DNA of 64,000 nucleotides, taken from contig CM030942.1 in the NCBI GenBank assembly GCA_018136815.1, positions 1,759,171 to 1,823,170 on the forward strand. The letters are read 5' to 3'. The position numbers and the translations under genes are program-made. Numbering within the stretch: the first letter of the stretch is position 1; the number at the start of each line of letters is the position of its first letter. Below the pieces are notes generated by a model. That model ran no database searches. It saw only the letters and a program-made list of their open reading frames with translations, and was not told the origin of the DNA. Origin of the DNA: Isochrysis galbana (taxonomy: Eukaryota > Haptophyta > Isochrysidales > Isochrysidaceae). Positions 62,636 through 64,000 of this stretch are shown in pieces.

Positions 62636-64000
62636 AAAAAAAAACCCTTTTAATAATCTCGCCTCGCACGTGGCACTGGGTCACATATCCGTAGCCACGC
62701 CCATTCCCCTTCCTCTCCCTCACTTCCCGCCTTGCGGCAGCTCCCCTCGTGCTCTACTTAGGGGCCCGGGTCCTGCGGGGGTCACGGGTTGGGCGGAGTG
62801 CGCCTGCCCTCAGCGGTGCATGCACGCCTTCCTCCTACGCCGCTGAGTGACATGCATATCCTGGATGCTTTTCGGTCTGCGGCGTTATCTATGTCGTGTT
62901 TTTGCTCGTGCCATGGCTACTGACTACCCCGTGTCTTTGCCTCCGATTGTATGAGAGCGTTTCGCTGCTTCAGGCGAGCCTCTCGGCAAGGTCGAGCGCC
63001 TGTGCCACGAGGCTAAAATTCTCGCCCAATTGTAGTCTGCCTTTCTCCTTCACAATAAACGCGGGGGCGCTGTGTTCAATCGGTTGTTTAAGTTTTGGTT
63101 TCCTTCCTTGGGCGGCCTTGCGAGTGCGCATGTGGCTGTGAGAGCCCGGTATAGCGAGCCCTCTCACCAAGGTGGTAAACCTCACTAGTGTGGCTTCTAG
63201 GGTTGGTATGTAATGAAACTCGTACGACTCGAATTCGACTCTGTAGAAGTCTCTGAGTATATACTTCCACGCTAGTATATATAGCGTCTTTAGGCTGTCG
63301 GGGGTGCTCTTGCCAGGGTACGCGAAGAGTCTATCTTTGATTTGTTGTACGTGCGACCTTCCGGGGCTAGGCGTGTAGTTGGTGATGGCGTCTATAGTTT
63401 CGAATATGTTTTTTGTCTCGGGGCACCACGCTAGGTGGCACGAGTCTTCTCTGTGGCGGCGGCAAAATCTGCACGTTCCCGTTGTGCTTTCCGCGAATCT
63501 GTTTCTCGTGCCTATTCTCCTGTGCGTAATGTGTTTGAAGTGCATGTGTTTGTCGACGTGTTTCAGCAGTGGCAGCGTGTATAGTTTGGCCACATGTTTC
63601 CATTCGTCGCTCGTGATGTTTAGTCTCTTTTCCCATGCGGTTCTCGCCGCTTGTGGGTCGTTTTTCCGGGCTTTCTTGAGCATTGCTTTGGTGATGTCTG
63701 AGACCGTGATCGCATCTAGCGCGATTTTACCTTTCTTTATGGCGTATTCGTCCGCTAGGGGGTATTCCATAAACCTCGGACCCTTGAGGCCGCCCTCCCA
63801 TCTTGCGGGAGGGTGGTAGAGTTGGACCTCTTCCGTTTCCACTACGCTTCCGGTATCGGCTATCTCCCCTAGGTAGTCGGTACCGGCCTGTAGCCAGATG
63901 TTGTTGAATCTACTGACGTATTTGTCTCCTTCCGAGACTCTGATTTCCCTTACTTGTGTCGCGTCTTCTGACCCTCGGGGTGAGGTGCCGCTGCTTTCGG
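62636..64000 (-). mobile_element. LINE B 3' half, running off the window
   Basis: On the minus strand the ORF2 C-terminal frame is open from the window edge (64,000) to TAA/TGA at 62,970, followed by a 330-bp 3' UTR matching 57,558-57,906 and ending in T9 (A9 at 62,636-62,644 on plus). Confidence 0.85.
62970..64000 (-). CDS. LINE B ORF2 C-terminal part (partial, cut by window edge)
   Basis: Open for at least 343 codons. It contains CRFCRRHREDSCHLAWC, a CCHC knuckle like the one in family A ORF2, followed by DRLFAYPGKSTPDSLKTLYI and LAWKYILRDFY, equivalent to ILAWRYILTGFYN in family A. It ends QALDLAERLA. Reverse transcriptase should lie to the right of the window. Unlike the copies at 12,078 and 57,375, this one has no frameshift in view, so it may be a young or full-length element. 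Confidence 0.85.
   Translation of the reverse strand, partial: ESSGTSPRGSEDATQVREIRVSEGDKYVSRFNNIWLQAGTDYLGEIADTGSVVETEEVQLYHPPARWEGGLKGPRFMEYPLADEYAIKKGKIALDAITVSDITKAMLKKARKNDPQAARTAWEKRLNITSDEWKHVAKLYTLPLLKHVDKHMHFKHITHRRIGTRNRFAESTTGTCRFCRRHREDSCHLAWCPETKNIFETIDAITNYTPSPGRSHVQQIKDRLFAYPGKSTPDSLKTLYILAWKYILRDFYRVEFESYEFHYIPTLEATLVRFTTLVRGLAIPGSHSHMRTRKAAQGRKPKLKQPIEHSAPAFIVKEKGRLQLGENFSLVAQALDLAERLA

Overview
The window looks like nuclear DNA of a GC-rich eukaryotic microalga. Host genes have short spliceosomal introns: LSM7 has four exons, a polyol dehydrogenase nine, and an LRRC9 homologue four. LRRC9 is known mainly from organisms with motile cilia, so a flagellated cell is likely. The dehydrogenase starts with a signal-peptide-like leader that could be a complex-plastid presequence. 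Ser-Pro4 rod proteins and DGxCxDG-type Cys modules are common in unicellular algae. A haptophyte is my best guess, with low confidence.

Layout. 1-5.0 kb: LRRC9-like gene (minus). 5.3-7.4 kb: an LTR-like repeat and a truncated LINE with a nested insertion. 7.7-8.7 kb: Methyltransf_22-like gene. 9.3-12.6 kb: Pro-rich low-complexity ORFs, an hAT-like element with an 8-bp target duplication, and LINE fragments. 12.8-15.1 kb: coiled-coil protein with poly-Pro and WH2-like motifs. 15.5-17.2 kb: LTR, palindromes, microsatellite. 17.2-34.9 kb: one giant Ser-Pro4 surface-protein gene (minus). 36.1-42.4 kb: a nearly intact 6.28-kb LINE with target-site duplications. 42.8-45.0 kb: Ty3-like fragments. 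46.0-49.4 kb: polyol (mannitol-type) dehydrogenase gene. 50.5-54.2 kb: nested transposon graveyard. 54.7-56.1 kb: six-TM AIG1/Rolling-stone-like gene. 56.4-57.1 kb: (CT)n and an array of palindromes. 57.4-60.1 kb: LINE, integrase and LTR fragments. 61.0-61.6 kb: LSM7. 61.7-64.0 kb: LTR and LINE remnants.

Most notable points. (1) The giant gene carries about 14 kb of 15-bp Ser-Pro4 repeats organised into exact 1,377-bp higher-order repeats. Its Pro frame moves seven times, always by the equivalent of one lost base and always at a G-run; paralogous copies show the lost base directly for three of them. Corrected, it would be one protein of about 5,885 residues. (2) The non-LTR elements share a 5' hairpin whose stem differs between copies while pairing is kept, next to a conserved ATGGAGCGCGC start, and they end in T-runs rather than A-runs. 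(3) Two cut-and-paste elements with clear target duplications have unfamiliar termini. (4) A 300-bp array of GATAGCTATC-centred palindromes has no evident function.

The host genes look independent of one another; nothing suggests a cluster or shared pathway. Mobile DNA and low-complexity sequence fill most of the space between them.
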